The translations under genes were made by a program, and so were the position numbers. Positions 15,342-23,277 of a DNA stretch of 33,212 nt are shown here, one piece after another. The stretch comes from a virus, in the IMG/VR virus record IMGVR_UViG_3300009160_000101, positions 1 through 33,212 of that record; one strand, given 5' to 3'. The notes under the pieces were generated by a model that saw nothing but the letters and a program-made list of their open reading frames with translations, was not told the origin of the DNA and searched no databases. Within the stretch, counting starts at the first letter, position 1; every line of letters starts with the position of its first letter.

Positions 15342-15800
15342 ATGGAACCAAGAATGTTAAAAAGAAATCCTGGAACAAGTAAGCCAGCAGCAAGTTATCC
15401 TACTGTAGAAGCAGGTGCATCAGTAGATACTATGACCGCAGCTTGTGTAAGTGAATTAATGAATGCTGCTACTAGTATTCATAAGCTACACTTAAAGATT
15501 ACAGGAGCAGGCTCCTATGCAGCTCATAAAGCATTAAATGAATTGTATGATGCTTTACCTGGACACGCTGATGATTTAGCAGAAGGTTACCAAGGAGCAA
15601 GTGAGAAACTATTATCATACAGTGAGTCATCACCAAGAGTATTAAACAGTGTAGATGATGCATTAAAATACATCCGTGATATTTGTGATATGGTTTGTGG
15701 ATTACAAGATAAGATGCCATATTCAGAAATTGTAAATGATCTTGACACAATTAAGTCTACACTTAATTCAACCAAGTACAAGTTACTTTTCCTTAAATAA
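15342..15800 (+). CDS. Dps/ferritin-like four-helix protein
   Basis: A 152-aa, mostly helical protein with the Dps signature. LHLKITGAGSYAAHKALNEL followed by YDALPGHADDLAEGYQG gives His50, His62, Asp77 and Glu81 in the spacing H-x11-H-x14-D-x3-E, identical to the ferroxidase ligands of Dps proteins. The second-site Asp of Dps (four residues after the second His) is Asn66 here. Residues 28-45 and 100-145 supply the other helices. The first ~25 residues are a disordered lead. Similar short Dps-like or DUF5856-type proteins occur in some phages. It lies between a ring-like and a major structural gene, with five bases to the former. It may oxidise iron or protect packaged DNA, or the helical bundle may simply be structural. 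The motif is directly visible; the role is inferred. Confidence 0.62.
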   Translation: MEPRMLKRNPGTSKPAASYPTVEAGASVDTMTAACVSELMNAATSIHKLHLKITGAGSYAAHKALNELYDALPGHADDLAEGYQGASEKLLSYSESSPRVLNSVDDALKYIRDICDMVCGLQDKMPYSEIVNDLDTIKSTLNSTKYKLLFLK

Positions 15801-15802
15801 TT

Positions 15803-15834
15803 TTGATATTATAAAAACTTTTACTATATTATAT
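15803..15834 (+). promoter_or_regulatory. Possible promoter before abundant structural gene
   Basis: TTG at 15803-15805 (within TTTTG) is followed 19 bases later by TATATTAT at 15825-15832, a weak match to the Bacteroidota -7 box. The overlapping 14-mer TTTTACTATATTAT (15819-15832) recurs at 26567-26580, just before another gene. A start here would give the gene at 15867 a short A/C-rich leader (CTAAAACAAAAACAAA). Confidence 0.4.
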
Positions 15835-15866
15835 AGTATTTATTTATTAACTAAAACAAAAACAAA

Positions 15867-17453
15867 ATGAGTTATTTTAATCATGCCTTTCAAAAAGCCT
15901 TTGTTGGTGTAAATGCTGCAGCTCCAATGGGGCAAGGTTACACTGAATTAAATCAAGGTGTATTGGGAACTACAGGTAACATTTTGGCTACTGGTCAATT
16001 TGCATTTGTAAACCCTAAAGATTGGAAAATCCAATCTACTTCTTATTCTGGTCAAGCATGTTGCCCATTAATTTTGGCTGCTGGATCATTATATGCAAAA
16101 GATAAAATTGGACCTTTCCACGGAGGATACAAAGAGTCTAACAAGTCTAAAGAAATTAATCCTAAGTATGTAAGCAAATTTTATTTTGCTCCTGCTTGTG
16201 CTCCATCAAACAATGTTATTCATGTTGGATATACTCCATACACTGATGACCAAGTATTAACACTTACAATCACTAATGATGGTGCAAACATCGTTGATGG
16301 TGTTTATAATGATGTTGCTTTTTCTGGTGGTGCTGGTGCAGGTTTTATTGCTAAAGTTACTGTTGTTGGTGGTGTTGCTACTGTAGTAGAAATTGCTAAC
16401 GGTGGTACTGGATATTTAGCTAGTGATGTATTAACTTCTATTGCTGGTCAATTATTATCTAATGGATCTCCTGTTACACAAGTTCAATTAACTGTTGCTA
16501 CAGCTGGTGCTAAAGATGGTTGTAAAAAAGACTTCTTATGTGGTGAAACTTATAACTTACGTTTAGATGTTAAAGGTTCTCCTGCATTAAGATTCTTGAA
16601 TCACAATGCTTACTTGACATTAACTGCTAACACAGGATGTTGTCCAGAAGGAACAATTGTTCCAACTGCAGTAGATGCTACTGAAGTATACATCAAATGG
16701 GCTCAACAAATTATTGACTCTCCATTAATTGCTCCATTTATCTATCCAGTAGTTACTGCTGAAGATAATACATTATGGTACAAACCAGGAACTGATACAT
16801 CTGCTTTAGCTGCTCCTGCTGGTTACACAATTGGTGGTACTTGGGATAAATATGTATCTCCAGGACATACTGCTAATCAATATGCAGGTATCACATTATT
16901 TGGTGCTTATGTAGATACTAAATTTGGTGATTGTACATTCCAAGTTTCTGATTTCTATGAAAAAGAGCCAGTAAGATTGTATGCTTCTGAAACTGACTTA
17001 AACGGTGACCCATGTGCATTCCAAGGATTGTGTGTGATTACTGAGTGTCAAGGAAGACAAGCAAATGGTTTAGGTGAAACAGTTCTTAGAGATGTGATTC
17101 TTTCTGAGCGTTACAGCCAAAACTTCTTCCATTCTGACTTCCGTATCCGTGAGATCACTCAAGGAAACCAAGTTTTGAATGCAATTGACAGATCTGCTTC
17201 TTACAACAGATTCTACATTCAACACCATGTTCCACGTTTCAACAATGCATCTAGTACTTTTGACAATGATCAATACTTATTAGAAGTTATCGTTGCATCT
17301 GATGTTACTCCAACAGATGGTGGACAAGGACAATTATTTGCAGAATTTGTAAATGACTGGTTGAATGGTTGTGGTGGTAACTGTGGTGATCTAGAAACTT
17401 TTGCTTGTGGTACTGATTGTACTCCAGTTATTGAGATTCCAGAAACAGTTTAA
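15867..17453 (+). CDS. Abundant virion structural protein, unknown family
   Basis: A 528-aa protein with MCP-like codon use (CGT arginine, many C-ending codons), its own leader and possible promoter, and a strong terminator behind it. These mark a major virion component. The N-terminal 125 residues contain GQACCPLILAAG. Residues ~127-212 look like an inserted beta domain with the motif GAGAGFIAKVTVVGG ... IANGGTGYLASDVL, a Gly-rich repeat type found in phage surface proteins. The remaining part has several cysteines (GCKKDFLCG, NTGCCPEG) and an aromatic, conserved-looking stretch (GETVLRDVILSERYSQNFFH, DFRIREITQG). The end is Cys-rich again (NGCGGNCGD, ACGTDC). No transmembrane segment. Candidates are capsid decoration, head fibre or tail tube/hub protein; I cannot choose. 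Confidence 0.6.
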   Translation: MSYFNHAFQKAFVGVNAAAPMGQGYTELNQGVLGTTGNILATGQFAFVNPKDWKIQSTSYSGQACCPLILAAGSLYAKDKIGPFHGGYKESNKSKEINPKYVSKFYFAPACAPSNNVIHVGYTPYTDDQVLTLTITNDGANIVDGVYNDVAFSGGAGAGFIAKVTVVGGVATVVEIANGGTGYLASDVLTSIAGQLLSNGSPVTQVQLTVATAGAKDGCKKDFLCGETYNLRLDVKGSPALRFLNHNAYLTLTANTGCCPEGTIVPTAVDATEVYIKWAQQIIDSPLIAPFIYPVVTAEDNTLWYKPGTDTSALAAPAGYTIGGTWDKYVSPGHTANQYAGITLFGAYVDTKFGDCTFQVSDFYEKEPVRLYASETDLNGDPCAFQGLCVITECQGRQANGLGETVLRDVILSERYSQNFFHSDFRIREITQGNQVLNAIDRSASYNRFYIQHHVPRFNNASSTFDNDQYLLEVIVASDVTPTDGGQGQLFAEFVNDWLNGCGGNCGDLETFACGTDCTPVIEIPETV

Positions 17454-17474
17454 TAACAAAAATTTAATAACTTT

Positions 17475-17520
17475 AAAGGAGAGTGAGAGTTTCAAACTCT
17501 TCTCTCCTTTTTTTATTTTA
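17475..17520 (+). terminator. Strong intrinsic terminator
   Basis: AAAGGAGAG (17475-17483) pairs perfectly with CTCTCCTTT (17502-17510). An inner stem AGAGTTT/AAACTCT extends it around a one-base C loop, with a small bulge between stems. A T-rich run (TTTTTTTATTTTA) follows. It isolates the abundant structural gene from the adhesin genes downstream. Confidence 0.85.
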
Positions 17521-17528
17521 ATAAAGCT

Positions 17529-18098
17529 ATGGCAAATCATGTATTAAGTTTAGAAGTACCTACAGTAACAAATACCTGTGTAATGAAAATATTTGATACT
17601 AGTGTGTATCAAACATCATCTCCTAATATCCCTATTGTATGTCCTACATTAACAATTACAGTTCCTGGCTTCAGTACCTCAGTAGAACTTATTGGAAACA
17701 GAATGTTAGACTTTGTTGAAACTGGGCATATTAATATAACAGCATGTGATCTAGGATTACAAAAAGAAAATTGTGGTACACAGTTAGCAAATATACCTGA
17801 TGGTATTTATGCAATTAAATATAGTGTTTCACCAAATAATTTAGTATTTGCTGAGTATAATCATTTAAGAATTTCTCAAGCATTGAATAAGTATTATAAG
17901 ATTTTATGTAATGTTGATTTAGCAGCATGTGATCCTCCAGCAAAGATTAAGGAGAAATTAGAGAAGCTAAGATTAATAAAGATGTATTTAGAATCTGCAA
18001 AATCAAAAGTAGAATTTTGTCATGAATCTCAAAAAGGAATGAGTTTATATAACTATGCATTAAAACTTTTGAATAAATTTGAATGTAATAATTGTTAA
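17529..18098 (+). CDS. Cys-containing virion protein (189 aa)
   Basis: A 189-aa protein opening the Cys-rich adhesin block. Residues 1-110 are beta-rich with the phrases SSPNIPIVCPTLTITVPGFS and ITACDLGLQKENCGTQLANI, ending in DGIYAIKYSVSPNN. Residues ~120-189 switch to helices (YYKILCNVDLAAC, KIKEKLEKLRLIKMYLESAK), ending in LLNKFECNNC. A beta head with a helical stem suggests a tail or head-surface protein. I have seen similar proteins in Bacteroidota phage tail regions but cannot name the family. The ATG follows the terminator by eight bases, so it must be expressed by read-through or from a weak upstream element not obvious here. Confidence 0.55.
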   Translation: MANHVLSLEVPTVTNTCVMKIFDTSVYQTSSPNIPIVCPTLTITVPGFSTSVELIGNRMLDFVETGHINITACDLGLQKENCGTQLANIPDGIYAIKYSVSPNNLVFAEYNHLRISQALNKYYKILCNVDLAACDPPAKIKEKLEKLRLIKMYLESAKSKVEFCHESQKGMSLYNYALKLLNKFECNNC

Positions 18099-18102
18099 CC
18101 TT

Positions 18103-18116
18103 AAAAACCAACCAAA
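18103..18116 (+). promoter_or_regulatory. A/C-rich translation leader before 64-aa gene
   Basis: AAAAACCAACCAAA directly abuts the ATG at 18117. It is the third member of the AACCAAA...CCAA leader family in this window (others at 6197 and 10052). Confidence 0.4.
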
Positions 18117-18311
18117 ATGAATTGTAATAATTGTAATGCAAGACTATCTTGTGGATGTCAAAAGAAAACAGCAAGTGATGGAAAATCATGTTGTGCAAAT
18201 TGTTTAAGTCTTTATGAAAAAGGTTTAAGAAATAATAAACCTGTTAGTTCTGCAACAAACACTACAAATAAAAATATCTGGGGATCAGATAGATTTACAG
18301 CTAATAAATAA
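18117..18311 (+). CDS. Small zinc-ribbon-like Cys-rich protein (64 aa)
   Basis: A 64-aa protein with eight cysteines in the first 35 residues: CNNC, then LSCGC, then SCCANC. The CxxC/CxC/CCxxC layout could bind one or two zinc ions. The C-terminal half is Asn/Thr/Ser-rich and probably disordered (SSATNTTNKNIWGSDRFTAN). It may be a tiny virion or chaperone-like protein for the Cys-rich proteins around it, but this is speculative. It starts 18 bases after the previous gene behind an A/C-rich leader. Confidence 0.6.
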   Translation: MNCNNCNARLSCGCQKKTASDGKSCCANCLSLYEKGLRNNKPVSSATNTTNKNIWGSDRFTANK

Positions 18312-18321
18312 ATATTAAACT

Positions 18322-19896
18322 ATGAATGATAATGTAAATACAGTTGAGCCAATAGGTAATCAGTGGTATATTTTATATCCTTGTATTAATGATATTTCAC
18401 AATCTGTATTTTTTACACAGGTAGATTTATTTGGTCAATATGTAAACACAGTAATTGAAGTAGCACTTGATAATGGAGGAACTGATTACTTAGGTTGCTT
18501 TAACGTACAGTTATTTTCAGGTACTCCTCCTGCTTATGGAATAGTACATAATAATGCTTTTTATATAGGAACTGCATGTGGTGACTGTGAAACACATTGT
18601 ATTGCTGTTGGTGGTGGAAATGGTTATGTAACATACATTAACTATGATAACATAGAAGATACTACATCTTTACCAGCTAAAATATGTACTAAGTCAAAAC
18701 CATTTACTTCAATAGCTACTCCGGTAATAACTGAAATTAATCCTAACTGTTCATCAGGAATTGGTTGTGAAATTTCATGTTATGTATTGACGAACTGTGC
18801 AACAGGTCAAATTATCAATTCTAATAATCAAAGTTTATTTTCAGCATATGCTAATCAAAGTACAATAACATTAAATGAATTTGATGGGTGCTGGACCGTA
18901 GCAGTAGGTATTGAATGTATATGTTTTGAAGATGTAAGTATAAATCTTATATACAGTAGTTGTGAAACATGTTTACCTATTGTAGCTTATACCCTTACAA
19001 ATTGTGAAAATGAATCATTAAAAAAATATTCTGAAGAAGATTTATCAGCATATGTTGGTAAAACAGTTTCACTTGATTGTGGAGACTGTTGGTATCTTGA
19101 AGAAATAGATTTTAAGCCACCACAAACACAACCTTTTGTAATTGAACATGTATATGATTCATGTGATCAATGTTCAAGAGCATACTGGGTATTATATGAT
19201 TGTGCTGGTGACTTAGCACCAATTACTACATATACAGATTTAACAGTATATGAAAACAGTATTGTAAAACTTGCAGGATTTTCAAGTTGTTGGTCAATTC
19301 AAAGCTCTCCTACTCCAGATTATGAAAATGCTGTAGGGGTATCTATAAGTAAACAGTTTGAAGATTGTCCAACATGTTTAACTGTTTCAGGATGTATTTG
19401 TACAAAAATTAAAAATACAACAACAGAAACATTAAATTATACATATAAAGATTGTTCAGGCATGCAACAATCTTTTACATTAGCTTCCGGAGCATCAAGT
19501 ACTAAGAATTGTGTTAATCAATGGATTTTAAAACATCCTGCCACAGATATAGTAAATGAGTATGGTGAATGTATAGAAGATCCTAACAATATTTCAGATA
19601 AAGTATGTCCAATAGATATAACTGGTAGAATGATGAAACCAGGTTATACCACACCTAATTGTAATACTGAAAAATTTGAAAGAATTACATGTGCAACAGC
19701 AGAAGTATTATACAAACAAGTTTTACAACAAAGATATGGTATAAGCAACTGTTGTTCGGAAGATGATGAAAACTTAATCCTTAAAAAAGAAGTAATTGAT
19801 TTGCAATCATTACATGATCCAAATTTCAATTGTACTGAGCCTTTGTCTTGTTGTACACCTTCACAATGTAGTTGTGGAAATTGTATAAGTCAATAA
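18322..19896 (+). CDS. Cys-rich repeat protein, probable tail/adhesin
   Basis: A 524-aa secretion-like beta protein with about 40 cysteines. It has no signal peptide, as expected for a virion protein. The core holds three tandem repeats of 65-69 residues starting near Tyr154, Tyr223 and Tyr288. Each has a YxLTNC-like opening (YVLTNC, YTLTNC, YWVLYDC), a middle DLSAYVGKTVSLDCGDCW-like strand pair (present in weaker form in the others) and a closing double-Cys (SSCETC, DSCDQC, EDCPTC). The N-terminal 150 residues form another Cys-containing beta region (ACGDCETHC). The C-terminus is Cys-dense (SNCCSE, LSCCTPSQCSCGNC). Such repeats resemble those of Bacteroidota phage fibres. It is probably surface-exposed in the virion and perhaps disulfide- or metal-stabilised. 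Confidence 0.62.
   Translation: MNDNVNTVEPIGNQWYILYPCINDISQSVFFTQVDLFGQYVNTVIEVALDNGGTDYLGCFNVQLFSGTPPAYGIVHNNAFYIGTACGDCETHCIAVGGGNGYVTYINYDNIEDTTSLPAKICTKSKPFTSIATPVITEINPNCSSGIGCEISCYVLTNCATGQIINSNNQSLFSAYANQSTITLNEFDGCWTVAVGIECICFEDVSINLIYSSCETCLPIVAYTLTNCENESLKKYSEEDLSAYVGKTVSLDCGDCWYLEEIDFKPPQTQPFVIEHVYDSCDQCSRAYWVLYDCAGDLAPITTYTDLTVYENSIVKLAGFSSCWSIQSSPTPDYENAVGVSISKQFEDCPTCLTVSGCICTKIKNTTTETLNYTYKDCSGMQQSFTLASGASSTKNCVNQWILKHPATDIVNEYGECIEDPNNISDKVCPIDITGRMMKPGYTTPNCNTEKFERITCATAEVLYKQVLQQRYGISNCCSEDDENLILKKEVIDLQSLHDPNFNCTEPLSCCTPSQCSCGNCISQ
18781..19380 (+). repeat. Three tandem Cys-rich protein repeats
   Basis: Coding repeats of roughly 195-207 bases within the 524-aa protein, starting at codons 18781, 18988 and 19183. 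They are recognised at the protein level by the opening Y-x-L-x-[N/D]-C, the central C-W and the terminal C-x-x-C. Nucleotide identity between copies is low, so they are old duplications. Confidence 0.6.
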
Positions 19897-19927
19897 TATT
19901 TTGTATATTAAACTAAGAAGTAAAGAT

Positions 19928-21037
19928 ATGAAACCACTTAATTTAGATAATAGTCCTTGCAGTCCAGTATCAAGTAACTGTATTATTTGGCAAGGCCCAA
20001 ATATTTCTTGTATAAAGTTATGTACAGGTGATACTGTTACAGATGTAGTATATGCATTAGCAACACAATTGTGTACTATTCTTGATCAAGTTAATATTTC
20101 TACACTTGATTTATCTTGTTTAGATATTACAACTGGTACACCAACTAATATTAATCAATTACTTCAAATATTAATTGATAAGATATGTGAGTTAAATAAT
20201 GTACCAACACCTAGTGCATTTCCTACTCGTGGAAATAGTTCATGTCCTACAAATTGTATTGTACCGGTTGCTACTTGTTTACAAACAGGTGGCCAAACAA
20301 CAATGAAATTGTTGGACTATGTTCAATTAATTGGTAACACAGTTTGTTCAATCTTAAGTAGTATTGCAACAATTAATAATTCAATTACAAATTTAACAAA
20401 TAGAGTGATTGAATTAGAATCTGTTCCTCCTAATCCTCCATATGTACTTCCTCCAGTTACACCTATTTGTACTTTATCTCCTAGTATTCCTGGAGGTGTT
20501 TCAGCTCCATTAAATTTTGTTCTTGACGCACTTATTAATGATCTTGATCATGGATACTGTGCATTAGTTTCTTCTACAGGACAACCTGCAGTTATTCAAC
20601 AGGCTTACAATTTACAACCAATTAATGGTACGGATGGTTCTTTATCTAATTGTGCATTAACATTAAATCAATTGTTTAGTACAATATGGGTTAATACACC
20701 ACAAAATTTAAGTCAGAGTTTTATTGATTTATGGTTCACTGTTAAAGATATCAGAGATGCCTATAAAAGATATAACGTAGTTTCTGGTAGTTCTAATGTT
20801 ACTGTTACACCAACAACAACTCCTGGAACATGCGGTCCTGAAATTTCATTTTCAATAAGTGTTGATCCAGGAGCTGGTAAATCAGGTAGAGGTATTGCTG
20901 TATTTTCACAATCAATTGCACCAACTCAAGCAAATTTTGATGCTAATTATGCAGGTAAAGAAGGATTTACTGTTAACTTTATACCTGGAAACAATCAAAT
21001 ATTACCTGGTGATATTTGGATTGAACCATGTGTGTAA
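19928..21037 (+). CDS. Cys-containing fibre/adhesin protein (369 aa)
   Basis: A 369-aa protein. The N-terminal ~75 residues contain a motif shared with the proteins at 22724 and 23278: SSNCIIWQGPNISC followed by a helix (TVTDVVYALATQLCTI). A second similar Cys/helix unit follows at residues ~95-165 (PTNCIVPVATC, MKLLDYVQLIGNTVCSIL). The centre includes a proline hinge (VPPNPPYVLPPVTP) and a third LNFVLDALINDLDHGYCAL-like unit. The C-terminal ~60 residues look like a compact beta domain (GRGIAVFSQSIAP, NNQILPGDIWIEPCV). The ATG at 19928 is preferred over a TTG at 19901 because of the A-rich leader. The likely role is a tail fibre or collar adhesin. Confidence 0.58.
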   Translation: MKPLNLDNSPCSPVSSNCIIWQGPNISCIKLCTGDTVTDVVYALATQLCTILDQVNISTLDLSCLDITTGTPTNINQLLQILIDKICELNNVPTPSAFPTRGNSSCPTNCIVPVATCLQTGGQTTMKLLDYVQLIGNTVCSILSSIATINNSITNLTNRVIELESVPPNPPYVLPPVTPICTLSPSIPGGVSAPLNFVLDALINDLDHGYCALVSSTGQPAVIQQAYNLQPINGTDGSLSNCALTLNQLFSTIWVNTPQNLSQSFIDLWFTVKDIRDAYKRYNVVSGSSNVTVTPTTTPGTCGPEISFSISVDPGAGKSGRGIAVFSQSIAPTQANFDANYAGKEGFTVNFIPGNNQILPGDIWIEPCV

Positions 21038-21050
21038 TAAATAACTAAAA

Positions 21051-22691
21051 ATGGGAAAATATAAAGTATTTAATGGTTCTAATTGGGTAGATATATGTGA
21101 TTGCAATGTTCATATAAGAAATGCAAATGATAATTGGCAATTACTTGATCCTGCAAATTGTGTAACAAAATATTGGACAGGTACTGAATGGTGTGAAATT
21201 GTATGCTGTAGCTGTGCAGAAGGTTATACATTAAACACATTAACTAATATATGTGAAAAAGTAGAAAGAATTCCTGCTACAGCAAGTGGTGGTACATTTT
21301 ATCCTATTATTGTAGGTAATAAAGCCGTTGTATATGGAAATCTTGGTGGAGCACTATATCCAAATATTACAGGAGCTACGTTTCCAATCAATGGCTACAG
21401 TAGTCCTACATATATAGTTAAAGATGCTGCAGGTACTGGTCTAACATATTCGCCTACATTATCTGTAGCTGGTAACCAAATATTTAATTCAAATGGTACA
21501 ACTACAGGAGGTAGATTGAATTATAATTCACTATGGGGAACTGATTATCCATTTAATACATGGTTTACTCTTAGATTTTGTATTACAATTACACAAGATA
21601 AAACTTATATTTTTGCATTAGCTGGAGATAATCAAGTAAAGGCTGGTATAACATCAACAACATTTCAGGGAGGTGTAACAAGTTTAAATTTAGTTAATCT
21701 TTGGGCTTCACCTAGTTCTTCAGGAACTCCTCCAGATCCATCAAATACAGGACCTTTTAATTATTGGCATATGTTTCCTATAAATCTACCTGTAGGGGAT
21801 CATGTTTTTGAATTATCTGGTTATAACTTTTTTGATTTATACGGGTTTGCTGCTGAAGTTTATGATATACCTGTTTTAGATTTACAAAATTTAATGGCTT
21901 CAAGTACAGCAACTGTTGATGATCTTGAGCCTTATATAATGTTCAAAACAAAAGATTTAATTGTAGATCCTCCAATTAGATTACCTCAGGCAGGTAGTAC
22001 AGGAATAACCTATTCCTGTCCAAGCGGTTATACGTTTACAGAATGTTATGGAGCACCACAATGTACACTTGATCTTAGTTATCCTTGTGGCGGTACACCA
22101 GATCCTTGTGCTTGTATTACTGGAGAAGTTGTTATTGGAACACAAACTTGGACTTGTAAAAACTTAGATGTTACAACTTACAGAAATGGAGACCCCATAC
22201 CTGAAGTGACGGATCCTACTGCGTGGGCTGCTTTAACTACTGGTGCATGGTGTTACTACGATAATGATCCTGCAAATAATGCCGTATATGGAAAATTATA
22301 TAACTGGTATGCTGTTAATGATCCTCGCGGATTAGCCCCTACTGGTTATCACGTAGCGACAGATGATGAATGGACGGTTTTAATAAATTATGTAGGTGGA
22401 ACAACTGTTGCAGGGGGCGAATTGAAAGAGATTGGAAATACACATTGGAATTCTCCTAATACAGGTGCAATAAATAGCGTGTGTTTTACTGCTCTTGGGG
22501 GTTCACTCCGTTTTGATACTGGAAATTTTAATAGTAACATGAATGAAGTCGGTATGTGGTGGACTTCTACAAATTACAGTTTAAATACGGTCAGTGCTTG
22601 GAGCCACTTCATTTACAGTTACAGTGGTCAGATAAACAGAAGCCCCTATCTTAAAACAGCTGGATTTTCTGTAAGACTTATAAAAGATTAG
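21051..22691 (+). CDS. Adhesin with C-terminal FISUMP domain
   Basis: A 546-aa multi-domain protein. Residues 1-75 hold two short WVDICDCN / WCEIVCCSC modules (KVFNGSNWVDIC, KYWTGTEWCEI), common openings of phage fibre proteins. Residues ~80-335 form a beta-sandwich-like region with many aromatic residues (TWFTLRFCITITQDKTYIFA, PVGDHVFELSGYNFFDLYGF), perhaps carbohydrate binding. A CPSGYTFTEC segment leads into a FISUMP domain at residues 358-546 (VIGTQTWTCKNLDVTTYRNG, GAWCYYDND, GKLYNWYAVNDPRGLAP, ending FSVRLIKD). FISUMP is a lectin-like domain abundant in Bacteroidota lipoproteins. The C-terminal 45 codons use many C-ending codons (10 of 23 pyrimidine-ending ones), unlike most of the gene cluster. 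The likely role is the receptor-contact tip. Confidence 0.7.
   Translation: MGKYKVFNGSNWVDICDCNVHIRNANDNWQLLDPANCVTKYWTGTEWCEIVCCSCAEGYTLNTLTNICEKVERIPATASGGTFYPIIVGNKAVVYGNLGGALYPNITGATFPINGYSSPTYIVKDAAGTGLTYSPTLSVAGNQIFNSNGTTTGGRLNYNSLWGTDYPFNTWFTLRFCITITQDKTYIFALAGDNQVKAGITSTTFQGGVTSLNLVNLWASPSSSGTPPDPSNTGPFNYWHMFPINLPVGDHVFELSGYNFFDLYGFAAEVYDIPVLDLQNLMASSTATVDDLEPYIMFKTKDLIVDPPIRLPQAGSTGITYSCPSGYTFTECYGAPQCTLDLSYPCGGTPDPCACITGEVVIGTQTWTCKNLDVTTYRNGDPIPEVTDPTAWAALTTGAWCYYDNDPANNAVYGKLYNWYAVNDPRGLAPTGYHVATDDEWTVLINYVGGTTVAGGELKEIGNTHWNSPNTGAINSVCFTALGGSLRFDTGNFNSNMNEVGMWWTSTNYSLNTVSAWSHFIYSYSGQINRSPYLKTAGFSVRLIKD
22122..22688 (+). repeat. FISUMP domain, copy 1
   Basis: The 189-codon domain at the end of the 546-aa protein. 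Landmarks are GDPIPEVTDPTAWAALTTGA, YGKLYNWYAVNDPRG, the WWTST strand and the terminal SVRLIKD. It shares the exact 17-mer GATCCTACTGCGTGGGC with copy 3, which points to a common source. Confidence 0.75.
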
Positions 22692-22723
22692 ATGAAATTG
22701 TATAATATAAATAATTAAACATA

Positions 22724-23275
22724 ATGGAAAATAAATGTAAAGATTGTGGATGCCAAGATTGCGGATGCAAGGATACTTTCTTACCGGTAGCACCATGCTC
22801 AGATCCTGCTATATGTCCTTCACCTCAAAAATGTGAAGACACATTTGATTCCTCATGTGTTATATATACAGGACTAGATCTTAAATGTGGTAACACTACT
22901 GTTGTTGCTACTAATACAAATTTACAAGATATATTACAAAACCTTGTTGATGAAGTTTGTTCTTTAAAAGGAGATGGTATAAATATTATAATTAATAATC
23001 AGGGTTACGGTTTATCTGCAACAGTATCAGGTGGTCAAGGCCCATATCAATATTTATGGTCAATATCACAAGGTGCCTTTGTTTGCCATGAAATACAAAA
23101 TAATGAATATACTTTTTCAAGTGTTACTTTACTTCCTATACCTGGTAACTCTTTACAAGTAGGTGGTATCAGTGGTGCTACGGGAGCTGTGTATATGTCA
23201 CATATAAGATTAGATGTTACTGATGCTAATGGTATTAAGAAAACAATATATTATACACTTACTAATTTAGATTAA
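22724..23275 (+). CDS. Small adhesin with SprB-like domain (183 aa)
   Basis: A 183-aa protein. It opens with the Cys repeats CKDCGCQDCGCKD. The paralogous module shared with the proteins at 19928 and 23278 follows (SSCVIYTGLDLKCG, then NLQDILQNLVDEVCSL), and then a beta domain at residues ~88-183. That domain reads LSATVSGGQGPYQYLWSISQ ... LDVTDANGIKKTIYY, the GG-G-PY-Y-W...V-DANG pattern of SprB-type repeats used by gliding flavobacteria in surface adhesins. It is probably a minor fibre or a chaperoning version of the next gene's N-terminal half. The next ATG follows its stop by two bases. Confidence 0.62.
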   Translation: MENKCKDCGCQDCGCKDTFLPVAPCSDPAICPSPQKCEDTFDSSCVIYTGLDLKCGNTTVVATNTNLQDILQNLVDEVCSLKGDGINIIINNQGYGLSATVSGGQGPYQYLWSISQGAFVCHEIQNNEYTFSSVTLLPIPGNSLQVGGISGATGAVYMSHIRLDVTDANGIKKTIYYTLTNLD

Positions 23276-23277
23276 CT

